This document shows positions 42,601-51,313 of a stretch of DNA of 53,506 nucleotides, one piece after another. The notes under the pieces are model-generated. The model was not told the origin of the DNA, made no database searches, and saw only the letters and a program-made list of their open reading frames with translations. The translations under genes and the position numbers were made by a program. This DNA comes from Aridibacter famidurans (GTDB lineage: Bacteria; Acidobacteriota; Blastocatellia; Pyrinomonadales; Pyrinomonadaceae), in the NCBI GenBank assembly GCA_024103495.1, contig JAGFIQ010000040.1:1-53506 (forward strand), given 5' to 3'. Within the stretch, counting starts at the first letter, position 1. The number at the start of each line of letters is the position of its first letter.

Positions 42601-44391
42601 ACGCGTTTCCACGTCGTTTTCCTCGAGTGACCTGCCCGTCGCGCGCTGGAAGTCCGTGATCGCCTTGTTCAGTTCCGTCTGGGCAAGGAGCTCCGCGCTT
42701 CTCGCGTTCATCAGCGCCGTCTGCCGTTCGAGCACCTTGTAAATGTCCGAAAGCCCGGCGTCCAGCTTTCTTCTTTCCGACTCGTACTCGCGCTCCGAAT
42801 TCTCGCGCGAGATCGCCGCCGACCGAAGCCTTGCCTTCGCGGTCCGTATTGCCTGAAGCGAGTTCCTCACATCGACCTGGATCGCCTGCTCGAGCTGTTC
42901 TCGCTGAACACGAAGCTTGTCGCTCTGCACGAGGCTCTTACCGAGCAGCGCCCTTTGCGCGCTGTCGTCCGGCGACCAGATCCACGTCAGCCCGACCCGG
43001 AACGTCGGATAGCGGCTGTTCAAGACGTCCCCGAGCGCGCCGTTGTAGCCGCCGATAAAGCTCTCCGGGACGGTCCTCGCCGGAGGGATCGGAAGCTGGT
43101 CGATCGGCGGCAGGTTCGGATCCAGCGTGTTCACGCGGTTGATCACCTGGTTCAGCCTTTCGGTCGAGGCCGAGTTCGAAAATATAGAAAGCGCGTCAGG
43201 GTTCGGACTTCCCGCGATCCCCGAAGACGTATAGCTCGCGGTGAAGCTGATCTCCGGCTCCAGCTGTTCCTTGTAGAACCGCTTGTCGTACTCATTGATC
43301 TCCGTCGCGACGTCGAGAATGTCGATCTCGATGCGGTTTCGCATCGCCGTCTGCAAAGCTTCTTCGAGCGTCGTGACGGGCTCTTTCAGATCCACGCGGT
43401 CCGTCGGCACAAGCGATTCGTTCCAGAGCGGATCCCGGCTGTCTTCCGCGATCAGGTTCTTCAGAAGGTTCTCCGCCGCATTAACCTGCTCCAGCGCGGA
43501 GTAGACGTTCTGCTCCAGATTCGCAACCTGAGTCTGTACCGCGACGGCGTCGATCGGCGCCAGCACGCCTTCTTCGACGAGCCGCCTGCTATGTGCGAGC
43601 TGTTCCTTGGCGTCGCGGACACCGTCGCGCTGCACCTGAAGGTTCCGGAGCGCGAAGGTCAGGTTCCAGTAAGCCTTCTGCACCGCGACAGTGACATCGA
43701 TCGCCTGCTGCCTGAACTGCTTGTCCGTCAGCGACAGGTTCTTCTTGGCTATCTCGATCTGCCGCCGGGGCTCGTCGCTCTTCCTGCCGCGGAACAGCGG
43801 CTGGACGAGCCTGAACTGGAACGAGGCGTCGTATTGCGGCCGAAGTATCGAGAGCGGATTGTCGCTCGACTGTTTCCGGTTCTTGAAACCCGCCGTGTAG
43901 ACGGTCCCGAAGCTGGGAATGAATCCCTTGTACTCGATGTCCGCGACGTAATTGTCCGCCGTCGTCGAAAGCTGCGGCGAAAAGACGCTGACGTTCGGGG
44001 TCTCCGCCCGCTCGAAGTACGCCGTGCCGGTTAGCGTGGGCGTGAAGAAACCTCTCGATGCCTTAAGATCGAACTCGGCTATCAACACGTCCTTACGCGA
44101 GACCTCGATGTCCTTGTTGTTCTCCAGCGCGCGTATGATCGCTTCCTGAAGCGCCAGCGACTTCTGCGACATCAGATCGACCCCTACGCGGCCAAGGTCC
44201 GGCAGCCTCTCATCTTGAACTTCGAACCCGGGAGCGACCTCGGGGACTCCTTCGAGCTTTTCCGGCTGCACGTCCTGCGGCGTCGGCGTAGGCGTAGGCG
44301 TCTGAGCGGACACCGACAAGGCGCCGGCGATCGAAATCGCGGCGACAAGACCCGAAAGGACCAATTTCGACAAATATGATTGCGTGAACAT
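42589..44391 (-). CDS. TolC family outer-membrane efflux protein
   Basis: 600 aa from the ATG at 44391. A signal peptide (LVLSGLVAAISIAGALSVSAQ) is followed by a Pro/Thr linker (TPTPTPTPQ) and the two-fold repeated TolC pattern of long helices, with strands, such as SLALQEAIIRALENNKDI and FRLVQPLFRGRKSDEPRRQI, and LAEEQLEQAIQVDVRNSLQAI-like helices in the second half. The family's usual length is 450-500 aa; this one has an extra loop. It is the last gene of the efflux operon. The protein acts as the outer-membrane channel for the RND pump. Confidence 0.9.
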   Translation of the reverse strand: MFTQSYLSKLVLSGLVAAISIAGALSVSAQTPTPTPTPQDVQPEKLEGVPEVAPGFEVQDERLPDLGRVGVDLMSQKSLALQEAIIRALENNKDIEVSRKDVLIAEFDLKASRGFFTPTLTGTAYFERAETPNVSVFSPQLSTTADNYVADIEYKGFIPSFGTVYTAGFKNRKQSSDNPLSILRPQYDASFQFRLVQPLFRGRKSDEPRRQIEIAKKNLSLTDKQFRQQAIDVTVAVQKAYWNLTFALRNLQVQRDGVRDAKEQLAHSRRLVEEGVLAPIDAVAVQTQVANLEQNVYSALEQVNAAENLLKNLIAEDSRDPLWNESLVPTDRVDLKEPVTTLEEALQTAMRNRIEIDILDVATEINEYDKRFYKEQLEPEISFTASYTSSGIAGSPNPDALSIFSNSASTERLNQVINRVNTLDPNLPPIDQLPIPPARTVPESFIGGYNGALGDVLNSRYPTFRVGLTWIWSPDDSAQRALLGKSLVQSDKLRVQREQLEQAIQVDVRNSLQAIRTAKARLRSAAISRENSEREYESERRKLDAGLSDIYKVLERQTALMNARSAELLAQTELNKAITDFQRATGRSLEENDVETRLKK

Positions 44392-44429
44392 AAAAACCAA
44401 ACCCCTTCAATGGCAATGGGGAAAACTAT

Positions 44430-45089
44430 TCATACCCTCTTCCGCTCCAGCCATCCTGCGGCTGCTGCGATCACGAAGTATGAAGCGATCGCCGTGAGCG
44501 CCATTGCGGAGGGCCCGGAAGGATCGGGACCAAAAAAGACGTACATCTGAAGCCCCGCTACCAGGAGCATCAGCACGGGCATCCCGTAAGTGCCGACGCT
44601 CGAGACGGGCTTCGTCGCGCGCATATACGCGACAAGCCCGAACAAGACCAGGCCCAGCTCAAGCAAGAGCGCCACGATCGGATAGTTCCACAGCCCGAAT
44701 CCCATCTTTAGCGTGTTGTCATACAACGCCAGATCCGGCACGTGAACGACCAAGTCTAAAAACCAGTGCGACAAGACCGCTCCGCCAACGATCAATGGGG
44801 CGACGAACTTCCCGTGCCCGGACCGTCCTCTGAAGGGCAGATAAAGCAGAAGCGCCGCGATGGCCCAAAAGACAGAGCCGACAAGGCTATGTGTGTAGGG
44901 CATGTAATAAAGATCGAGCGGGTTGGTCTTCGTGAAACCGTGCACGATCCGCACCTTCTCCAGCCCCGTGAATATGAAGATCGCCCAAAGGACATCGACA
45001 AGCTGAACCGCGATAAACAGCACCCAAAGCGGGATGCTCTTGTCGCGGCTCTTTGCCAGAAGGCTTACGCTGTAATGTCCTATGAACAT
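44430..45089 (-). CDS. Membrane protein with YdjM-like His motifs
   Basis: 219 aa, six membrane helices. PYTHSLVGSVFWAIAALLL and GGAVLSHWFLDLVVHVPDL carry His motifs reminiscent of the YdjM/DUF457 group of predicted membrane metal-dependent hydrolases. AGGGAC lies before the ATG and the gene starts 6 bp after the RND stop, so it is in the efflux operon. Why it sits between the RND pump and TolC is unclear. Function unproven. Confidence 0.75.
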   Translation of the reverse strand: MFIGHYSVSLLAKSRDKSIPLWVLFIAVQLVDVLWAIFIFTGLEKVRIVHGFTKTNPLDLYYMPYTHSLVGSVFWAIAALLLYLPFRGRSGHGKFVAPLIVGGAVLSHWFLDLVVHVPDLALYDNTLKMGFGLWNYPIVALLLELGLVLFGLVAYMRATKPVSSVGTYGMPVLMLLVAGLQMYVFFGPDPSGPSAMALTAIASYFVIAAAAGWLERKRV

Positions 45090-45095
45090 AGGTCC

Positions 45096-48000
45096 CTAGC
45101 CCTTGTTGATCGAATTGACCACCGAGCTCGCCGTCTGCGCGGCCTTCCTGCGGACGACCTGCATTCCCGAGGTCATTCTTCGGAAGATCCGCAGGTTGCC
45201 GAGATCGTCAAAGTACGAATAGAAAACGGGGACCGCCAGCAGGGTCAGAAGCAGGCACAGCGCCTGCCCGCCGACGATCAGCACGCCGACCGAACGGTTC
45301 GTACCCGCGCCCGCCCCGGACGAAAGCACGAGCGGCATCATTCCGGCGATCAGAGCGATCGTGGTCATAAGGATCGGCCGCAGGCGGTCGCGGTTACCCT
45401 TGATGATCGCGTCGTACCGGTCCATTCCCTTCGCCCGAAGATTGTTAGTGTGGTCGATCACAAGGATCGCGTTCTTCTTCACGACGCCGAACAAAAGCAG
45501 GAGCCCCAGACCCGAGAAGATGTTGATCGTCTGCCCGGCTATCAGGATCGACACGATGCCGAAAGGTATCGCGATGGGCAGTGTCAGAAGGATCGTGATC
45601 GGGTGGATAAACGACTCGAACTGCGCCGCGAGCACGATGTACATAAAGATGAACGAAAGCACGATCGCGAGAAGGAAGTAAAACCCGGCCTTCTGGAGCT
45701 CTTTCGACTGACCGACGTAACCCGCGACGTATTCGCTCGGAAGGTTCAGGCTTTCAACCGCCTTGTTGAGGTCGTCCTGAATGACGACTGCCGATCCTCC
45801 CGGCCTTGTGTTCGCGAGGATCGTGACCTGGCGCTGACGGTTGATCCTGTCGATCGAGGCCGGCCCCGTTCCCTCTTTCACATTCACGACCCGGTCGAGT
45901 GTGACCCAGCCCACCTTCGAAGAAGGCACAATCAGTCGCTGGAGGCTTTCGACGTCGCTCCTGAACGCGTTCTGGGCGCGGACGTGGACCTCGTACTGTT
46001 CGGTCCCTTCGTTGAAGGTCGTCGCCTGCTGGCCAGCGACGAGAATGTTGAGGGCCTGCGAAACATCGCCGACTCGGACACCGAGATCGGCGGCGCGCTC
46101 GCGGTCCACCTGGAGCTGGATCTCGGGCTTGCCGCTGATCAAGGTCGAATCGACGTCAACCGCGTCCGGGTTCTTCTTGAGCACATCGACCAGCGTTTTC
46201 GAATACTGTTCTAGCTGCGCCAGATCGGGCCCGCCGATAAAGAACTGAACGTTTGCGTTTCGGAAACCGCCGCCGGAGAAAGCCTGGACCTGCTGAACGC
46301 CGACTCGCAGTTCGGGCGGATATTTCTCCGCGAGAAGCTGCCGGGTGTCGATCATCAATTCCTCTTGCGACTTCGTACGGTCTCCGATGTCGGTGAGTTT
46401 CACGTAGATCGTGCCGGCATTGACGGCCTGAGCCTGGCCTCCGCCGACGTTGATCAACGTATCGGTCACGCCTTCGAACTTGCGAAGGTCGGTGGCGATC
46501 CGCTCCATCAGAACCGTCGTCGCCTGAAGGGAAGTGCCTTCATTCGTCCTGAGCTGAACCTCGAACTGCGACTGGTCGTCGACAGGCAGGAAGTTCTTGC
46601 CCACGAAAGCGAAAAGCGGAACAATGCTGAGCACGACGGCGATGCAGGAAACGAGGATGACCCATCGATGGTTCATGGAGAAGACGATCATCTTTGTGTA
46701 AACGCGATCGATCGCGCTGTACACGCGTCCTTCTTTGCTCTTCTTGCCTGCGCCGATCTCGCCGGTGCGGTGGATATCCTCGGAAGCCTCGGAAGGAGTG
46801 AGGACTGAGGACTGAGGACTGAGATCGTCTTCGGAAGGACTGAGGACTGAGGACTGAGGACTGAGAGGCATGCCGTTTTCGCCGTCAACCTCTGCCTGGA
46901 CAGAAGCTTCCTCTTCCTCAGTCCTCAGTCCTTTGTTCTCAGCACTTTCGGAGTCTTCCGGTCTTTTCCACTTGATTATCCTCGCCGCGAGCATAGGCGT
47001 CAGCGTGAACGAGACGATCAGCGAAACGCCGATCGCGAACGCAGACGTGAGGCCGAACGAGGACATGAACCGGCCGACGATGCCGCCCATGAATCCGATC
47101 GGGATGAACACCGCAAGCAGCGAGAACGTCGTCGCGAGTACGGCAAGGCCGATGTCCCTTGTGCCTTCGATCGCCGCGCGGTACGGCGACATTCCCTCTT
47201 CCTCGATGAACTTGTAGATGTTTTCGAGTACTACGATCGCGTCGTCCACGACGATACCGACCATTAGGGTCAGCGAAAGCATGGTGATGGAGTTCAGCGT
47301 GTAGCCCATCACGTACATCAGCCCGAACGTCGAGATTATCGAAGTCGGGATGGCGAGTGCGGCAATCAGCGTGGACCTGAAATTCCAGAGAAAGAGGAAG
47401 ATGACGATCGTGGCGAAGATACTTCCTTCGATCAGGTGAGTTTCGATCGCTTCCAGCGAGTTCTCGATGAAGATCGAGTTGTCGCCGATGATCTGAAGCC
47501 TGTAGTCCTTCGGTAGGTCGGGCTCGATCTCGGCAAGCGTCTCTTTCACAGCCTCGGCAACCGCGACGGTGTTCTCTCCCGACTGCTTTGAAACGATCAG
47601 AGTGACTGCCGGCTTCCCGTTCAGAAACGACTGCGAGCGCAGCTCTTCGGCACCGTCCTCGACTGAGCCGATGTCCTTGACCTTTACCTCGTATCCGCCG
47701 CGGTTGGCAACGACGACCTCCTCGAAGTCCTTGACATCGCGCACCTTTCCGAGCGTACGGATGTTCCGCTCGACCGCGCCTTCGTCAACGCGACCCCCGG
47801 GAAATTCGAGATTCTGCACCCGGACGGCGCCGGTCACCTCCGCAGGAGTGACGTTGAAGGCGCGCATCTTGTCGGGATCAACCCAGACGTTGATCTGCCT
47901 TTCTCGTCCGCCGACGATCTGGACCTGGCCCACGCCGTTGATCGATTCGATCCGCTCCTTGACCTGGTTCTTCGCTATCTCCGTGACCTCGCGGAGGCTG

Positions 48001-48443
48001 TCGGGCGCGGACACAACGATCCGGAGCACAGGCGCGGCATCGGAATCGAGCTTTAGCACCGTCGGCTGTTCGGCTGTCTCAGGCAGGTTAGGTATCGCCT
48101 GCTGGACCCGGTTCTCGACCTCCTGCGCGGCGATGTTGACGTCCTTCTCGAGGATGAACTGGACGAACACCTGGCTTACGCCCTCGAGCGATGTCGAGCG
48201 AAGCTCGTCGATGCCGCTGACGGTGTTAACGACCTCCTCGATCTTCTCGGTGATCTCCGTCTCGATCTCCTGGGGAGACGAGCCGGGATTCACGGTCGTG
48301 ATCGTGATCGTCGGGAAGTCCACTTTCGGGAACAGATCGACCCCGAGAGAGAAGAACGAGAATGCCCCTACAACGACGAGCGAAAGGATCAGCATCGTCG
48401 CGAAAACGGGCCTTTTAACGCAAATTTCGGCTAGCCACTGCAT
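45096..48443 (-). CDS. RND efflux pump inner-membrane subunit
   Basis: 1115 aa from the ATG at 48443 (a TTG three codons earlier is unlikely). The pump exports substrates using the proton gradient. The first helix follows EICVKRPVFATMLILSLV, and the RND signature with GIVVDDAIVVLENIYKF carries the paired Asp residues of helix 4. PGGRVDEG and VFIPIGFMGGIVGRFMSSFG are also typical. The cytoplasmic linker between helices 6 and 7 (about residues 490-560) is unusually long because it contains translated heptamer repeats (SPQSSVLSP-like). No clear Shine-Dalgarno: a perfect hairpin AAGCGCTACGCGCTT lies 8 bp upstream. HAE1/MexB-like by layout. Confidence 0.93.
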   Translation of the reverse strand: MQWLAEICVKRPVFATMLILSLVVVGAFSFFSLGVDLFPKVDFPTITITTVNPGSSPQEIETEITEKIEEVVNTVSGIDELRSTSLEGVSQVFVQFILEKDVNIAAQEVENRVQQAIPNLPETAEQPTVLKLDSDAAPVLRIVVSAPDSLREVTEIAKNQVKERIESINGVGQVQIVGGRERQINVWVDPDKMRAFNVTPAEVTGAVRVQNLEFPGGRVDEGAVERNIRTLGKVRDVKDFEEVVVANRGGYEVKVKDIGSVEDGAEELRSQSFLNGKPAVTLIVSKQSGENTVAVAEAVKETLAEIEPDLPKDYRLQIIGDNSIFIENSLEAIETHLIEGSIFATIVIFLFLWNFRSTLIAALAIPTSIISTFGLMYVMGYTLNSITMLSLTLMVGIVVDDAIVVLENIYKFIEEEGMSPYRAAIEGTRDIGLAVLATTFSLLAVFIPIGFMGGIVGRFMSSFGLTSAFAIGVSLIVSFTLTPMLAARIIKWKRPEDSESAENKGLRTEEEEASVQAEVDGENGMPLSPQSSVLSPSEDDLSPQSSVLTPSEASEDIHRTGEIGAGKKSKEGRVYSAIDRVYTKMIVFSMNHRWVILVSCIAVVLSIVPLFAFVGKNFLPVDDQSQFEVQLRTNEGTSLQATTVLMERIATDLRKFEGVTDTLINVGGGQAQAVNAGTIYVKLTDIGDRTKSQEELMIDTRQLLAEKYPPELRVGVQQVQAFSGGGFRNANVQFFIGGPDLAQLEQYSKTLVDVLKKNPDAVDVDSTLISGKPEIQLQVDRERAADLGVRVGDVSQALNILVAGQQATTFNEGTEQYEVHVRAQNAFRSDVESLQRLIVPSSKVGWVTLDRVVNVKEGTGPASIDRINRQRQVTILANTRPGGSAVVIQDDLNKAVESLNLPSEYVAGYVGQSKELQKAGFYFLLAIVLSFIFMYIVLAAQFESFIHPITILLTLPIAIPFGIVSILIAGQTINIFSGLGLLLLFGVVKKNAILVIDHTNNLRAKGMDRYDAIIKGNRDRLRPILMTTIALIAGMMPLVLSSGAGAGTNRSVGVLIVGGQALCLLLTLLAVPVFYSYFDDLGNLRIFRRMTSGMQVVRRKAAQTASSVVNSINKG
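46797..46942. repeat. Inverted heptamer arrays inside the RND coding sequence
   Basis: 46797-46866 is ten 7-nt steps: four ACTGAGG-type units, two diverged units, four ACTGAGG-type units. 46915-46942 is four units of the reverse complement TCCTCAG. The two face each other across 48 bp. On the minus strand the reading frame stays open and encodes LSPQSSV twice. Confidence 0.9.
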
Positions 48444-48450
48444 AATACGC

Positions 48451-49152
48451 AAGCGCTACGCGCTTGAAGTTCCAAGTTTCAGGTTCGAGGTTCCAAGTAA
48501 GGAACCGGCTTCGAAATCCAAGGGAGAGTCGGGATTCGAAAATCGCTTCTTCAATTGAACTTCGATCCTTTGTAATCAGAGTTGCGCAAATATCGGATCA
48601 GACCGTAAATCATCCGGCTGGTCTCTTTAAGCCTGGATCCGATCGCTTCAAACTCATATCTGGAGACATAGCCCCTATCTAAAGCGACATAGAGCTGTGC
48701 GCGAGCTTCGCCGCATGATCCCTTTGCAATAGACAGAAAATTGAGGAATTCCTTATTGCCATCCCTCTCAAATCCTTCTGCTATGTTCGAAACTACCGAG
48801 ATTCCCGACCTTCGTATCTGGTCCTTAAGTGCAAAATCTCGTGCGAAATCGTCCTTGTCGGTAGCGTCGTAGATCAGATTCACGACCTCGCGAGCGCACT
48901 TCCAAACCTTCAGGTCCTCAATACTTTCGATCCTTGCCATCGTCGTGGGCCTCCTGGCCGGACCTTTCTAAAGCCAACCGGCAAATATACCGGGCGGTGT
49001 CTCCCACAACCGCTACAAGCGGATATCGGAGAACGAGCTGAACACGGTCTTAACAACCATTCAATGTTCAAGTTTTCTCCGCACCCTCACTCAAACAAAA
49101 TTTACATCCGAGAAATTCAGGTCCCCACTTTGAATATGGAACTTGGAACTCC
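48451..49152. repeat. Inverted GTTCCAA heptamer arrays flanking the four-helix-bundle gene
   Basis: 48469-48503 has four to five GTTCCAA-type units. Their reverse complement TTGGAAC lies at about 49126-49152, ending at the adaptor stop codon. The hairpin AAGCGC-TAC-GCGCTT is at 48451-48465. The gene at 48551-48940 sits between them. The gap 48941-49125 shows no other gene. Confidence 0.8.
48551..48940 (-). CDS. Four-helix-bundle (S23 / 23S rRNA intervening-sequence-type) protein
   Basis: 129 aa, mostly helical, with the family pattern ESIEDLKVWKCAREVVNLIY, FALKDQIRRSGISVVSNIAEG and SCGEARAQLYVALDRGY. Related genes are found in 23S rRNA intervening sequences and as standalone genes; function is unknown. 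AGGAGG precedes the ATG. Here it interrupts the order adaptor-RND in the efflux operon, bounded by inverted heptamer arrays, so it looks like an inserted cassette. Confidence 0.9.
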   Translation of the reverse strand: MARIESIEDLKVWKCAREVVNLIYDATDKDDFARDFALKDQIRRSGISVVSNIAEGFERDGNKEFLNFLSIAKGSCGEARAQLYVALDRGYVSRYEFEAIGSRLKETSRMIYGLIRYLRNSDYKGSKFN

Positions 49153-49153
49153 T

Positions 49154-50491
49154 TCACTGCGCGACGATCACCCCGTCGCCGAGCTTGTCGAGATTGTCGA
49201 CCGCGACGACCTCGTTCTCGGAAACGCCCTGTTTGATCTCAATGAGATCGTTCTCCAGAAGTCCTACCTGGACGAGGCGCTCGTTCGCGACACCGTCCTT
49301 GATGACGTACACGACGTTCGTTTCGCCGAGCGCGCGGACCGCCGCCGAAGGGATCATCACGGCCGGCGCGGGTTTTGACTGCGTGATCCGCACTGTCGCG
49401 AACTGGCCGGGCTTCAGAAGTCCTCCCGGATTGTCGATCTCGGCTTCCACGGTAAGCGTTCTCGACTGCGGATTGAGGCTCGGGAGCTTCCGGACGATCG
49501 TCCCCGCAAAGCTTCTGTCCGGATACGCCGAGACCTGCGCGGAAACGCTCTGCCCGACCGCGACCTTTGCGATCGACTGCTCGGGAACTTCGATCTTCAG
49601 CCGAAGCACCGCCGTCCTGACGATGGTCGCGAGCTTCGCGTTCGGCTGGTTCGGCGAGATGTATTCGCCGGGGTCGGCATTCCTCTCGGAAACGTATCCG
49701 CTGATCGGAGAAAGTATCGTGTTGTCGGCGACGTTCTTCCTCGCCTGTGCGACCTGCGCCTCCGCGGTTCCTACCGCCGCTTTCGCGTTGGCTACCTGCG
49801 TACGAGCCGTCTTCACGCCCGCCTCAGCTGTGTTGATCGCGCGGATCGCTACCGCGGCGTTCGAACGCGCTTCGCGAAGCTGGCCGAGAAGCGAGTCCCT
49901 CTGCGAAAGCCTCTGGTCATAAGCCGATCTCGATACGTCGCCGGTCTCAAGCAAAGCCTCGAACCGCTTCAATTCCGCCTCGGCAAGCTTGAGCTGCGCC
50001 CTCACGGAGATCACCTGCGAGAAGTCCTCGATATCGAATGTCTCGCCGTCCCGAACCCCGAGCCGGACCTGCGTCTGACGAAGGTTCGCGACGGCCTGAT
50101 CGACTCCCGCTTCCGCTTGGTCGACCGCTTTCTTCGCCTGCTCGAGCTGCGAAAGCGCCTGCTGAAGCCGTATCTCGGCGTCGCGCGCGTCCATACGGAC
50201 AAGCACGTCGCCTTTCTTCACGTAGCTTCCCACGTCGAAATTGACCTGCGCGATCTTCCCTCCGATGGTCGGCGCGACGTTCGATTCGGCGTCGCTCGCA
50301 AGCGTTCCTGTCGCCTCGAAATAGGTCGGGATCTGTTCGACCTTTGCCACGGCCGTCTTCACAACGACCGGACCGGCTTCCTCGGCCGTGTTCGCGGTAT
50401 TCGCATCGTTCGCCGAAGAGCTCCCGCACGCGGCGCCAAAGGCGGCAACAGCCGCTATCGCAAGCGCCAAGAATGATTTGGAGAATTTCAT
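49154..50491 (-). CDS. RND efflux periplasmic adaptor lipoprotein
   Basis: 445 aa from the ATG at 50491. The signal peptide ends in a lipobox (AAFGAACGSSS). The membrane-fusion layout is visible: biotinyl-lipoyl half motifs (GGKIAQVNFDVGSYVKKGDVL), a long coiled-coil hairpin (QLEQAKKAVDQAEAGVDQAV and following), the second lipoyl half, SPISGYVSERNADPGEYISP, and a beta-barrel domain. It bridges the RND pump and TolC. The stop codon lies at the edge of the TTGGAAC array. The Shine-Dalgarno is weak. Confidence 0.92.
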   Translation of the reverse strand: MKFSKSFLALAIAAVAAFGAACGSSSANDANTANTAEEAGPVVVKTAVAKVEQIPTYFEATGTLASDAESNVAPTIGGKIAQVNFDVGSYVKKGDVLVRMDARDAEIRLQQALSQLEQAKKAVDQAEAGVDQAVANLRQTQVRLGVRDGETFDIEDFSQVISVRAQLKLAEAELKRFEALLETGDVSRSAYDQRLSQRDSLLGQLREARSNAAVAIRAINTAEAGVKTARTQVANAKAAVGTAEAQVAQARKNVADNTILSPISGYVSERNADPGEYISPNQPNAKLATIVRTAVLRLKIEVPEQSIAKVAVGQSVSAQVSAYPDRSFAGTIVRKLPSLNPQSRTLTVEAEIDNPGGLLKPGQFATVRITQSKPAPAVMIPSAAVRALGETNVVYVIKDGVANERLVQVGLLENDLIEIKQGVSENEVVAVDNLDKLGDGVIVAQ

Positions 50492-50555
50492 GATATCGGA
50501 TAAAAGCACCCGGCTTCGGCGGCACTGCCGCACACGGCCGGGTTTTCGTCAAAAG

Positions 50556-51191
50556 TTACTTCTTGATCCCTTCGAGCAGCACGGTCGCGAAATTGTGCGC
50601 CGCCTCTTCCTCGGTCATCTTCAGGATCTTCTGCTCCGGATCGAACAACATGGTCGTCAGCGAATGATGGATCAGCATTCCTACAAACGCCCTGACCACC
50701 GCCTTCGGTTCCAGTTCTTTGAACGCGCCGTCCTGCTGTCTCGCCCTGATGTACGATCCAAGAGCCTCGTACATTCCGGTCACGGAGCTCTCAAAGAACA
50801 TACGCGCGAGTTCGTGACCTTCCAGCGCGGAAAACAAAAGCAGTCGGAAGAAATCCTGGTCCTCGCGGTGCTTTCTGAGCGCGTTCAGCGCGATGCCGTG
50901 AAACACGCCCCAGTCATCTTTGTTCGCTATCGGATCGCAAACGGCTTCAAGCGGGTCGCCGAGATCGTGCTGGCACGCCTTGTGATCGAGGATCGCCGCG
51001 TAAAGCTCTTCCTTGTTTGCGAAGTGCCGGAAGACCATCGCCTCCGAGATTCCCGCCGCGGCGGCGATCTGCTTCGTCGTCGTTCCCCGAAAGCCGTTAA
51101 CCGAAAAAAGCCTCACGGCCTCCTCAAGGATCTGCTGCCGGCGCTCGTCGCCCGGCATTCTCGTCATTGTTTGGTCTGCGGTAGTGGTCAA
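50556..51191 (-). CDS. TetR family transcriptional repressor
   Basis: 211 aa from a TTG with AAAGGGG upstream; ATG codons at 51167 or 51158 are alternatives. The HTH is QQILEEAVRLFSVNGFRGTTTKQIAAAAGISEAMVFRHF. The remainder is the helical ligand domain (LLFSALEGHELARMFFESS). It stands before the efflux genes on the same strand with the palindrome 51218-51233 next to its start, so it very likely represses itself and the pump genes. Confidence 0.9.
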   Translation of the reverse strand: MTTTADQTMTRMPGDERRQQILEEAVRLFSVNGFRGTTTKQIAAAAGISEAMVFRHFANKEELYAAILDHKACQHDLGDPLEAVCDPIANKDDWGVFHGIALNALRKHREDQDFFRLLLFSALEGHELARMFFESSVTGMYEALGSYIRARQQDGAFKELEPKAVVRAFVGMLIHHSLTTMLFDPEQKILKMTEEEAAHNFATVLLEGIKK

Positions 51192-51217
51192 TCCTCGCCC
51201 CTTTCTGGTCGATAATG

Positions 51218-51233
51218 AAGTAAGTGCTTACTT
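51218..51233. promoter_or_regulatory. Palindromic operator of the TetR regulator
   Basis: AAGTAAG-TG-CTTACTT is a perfect 7+7 palindrome with a 2-bp centre, 27 bp upstream of the tetR start codon. A third CTTACTT-like half follows (ACTTACTTTGA). This fits the usual TetR operator size. Confidence 0.7.
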
Positions 51234-51313
51234 ACTTTGAGAGGATGACACTCGAGTTTGACCTTGTCAAATGAATAGACGTAGTGGGAAAGCTCCCGAG
51301 GACACGGGTTCTA

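Noticed and set aside
44766..46214. 482-aa plus-strand frame opposite the RND pump
   Set aside because: Antisense shadow; the pump frame carries all family motifs.
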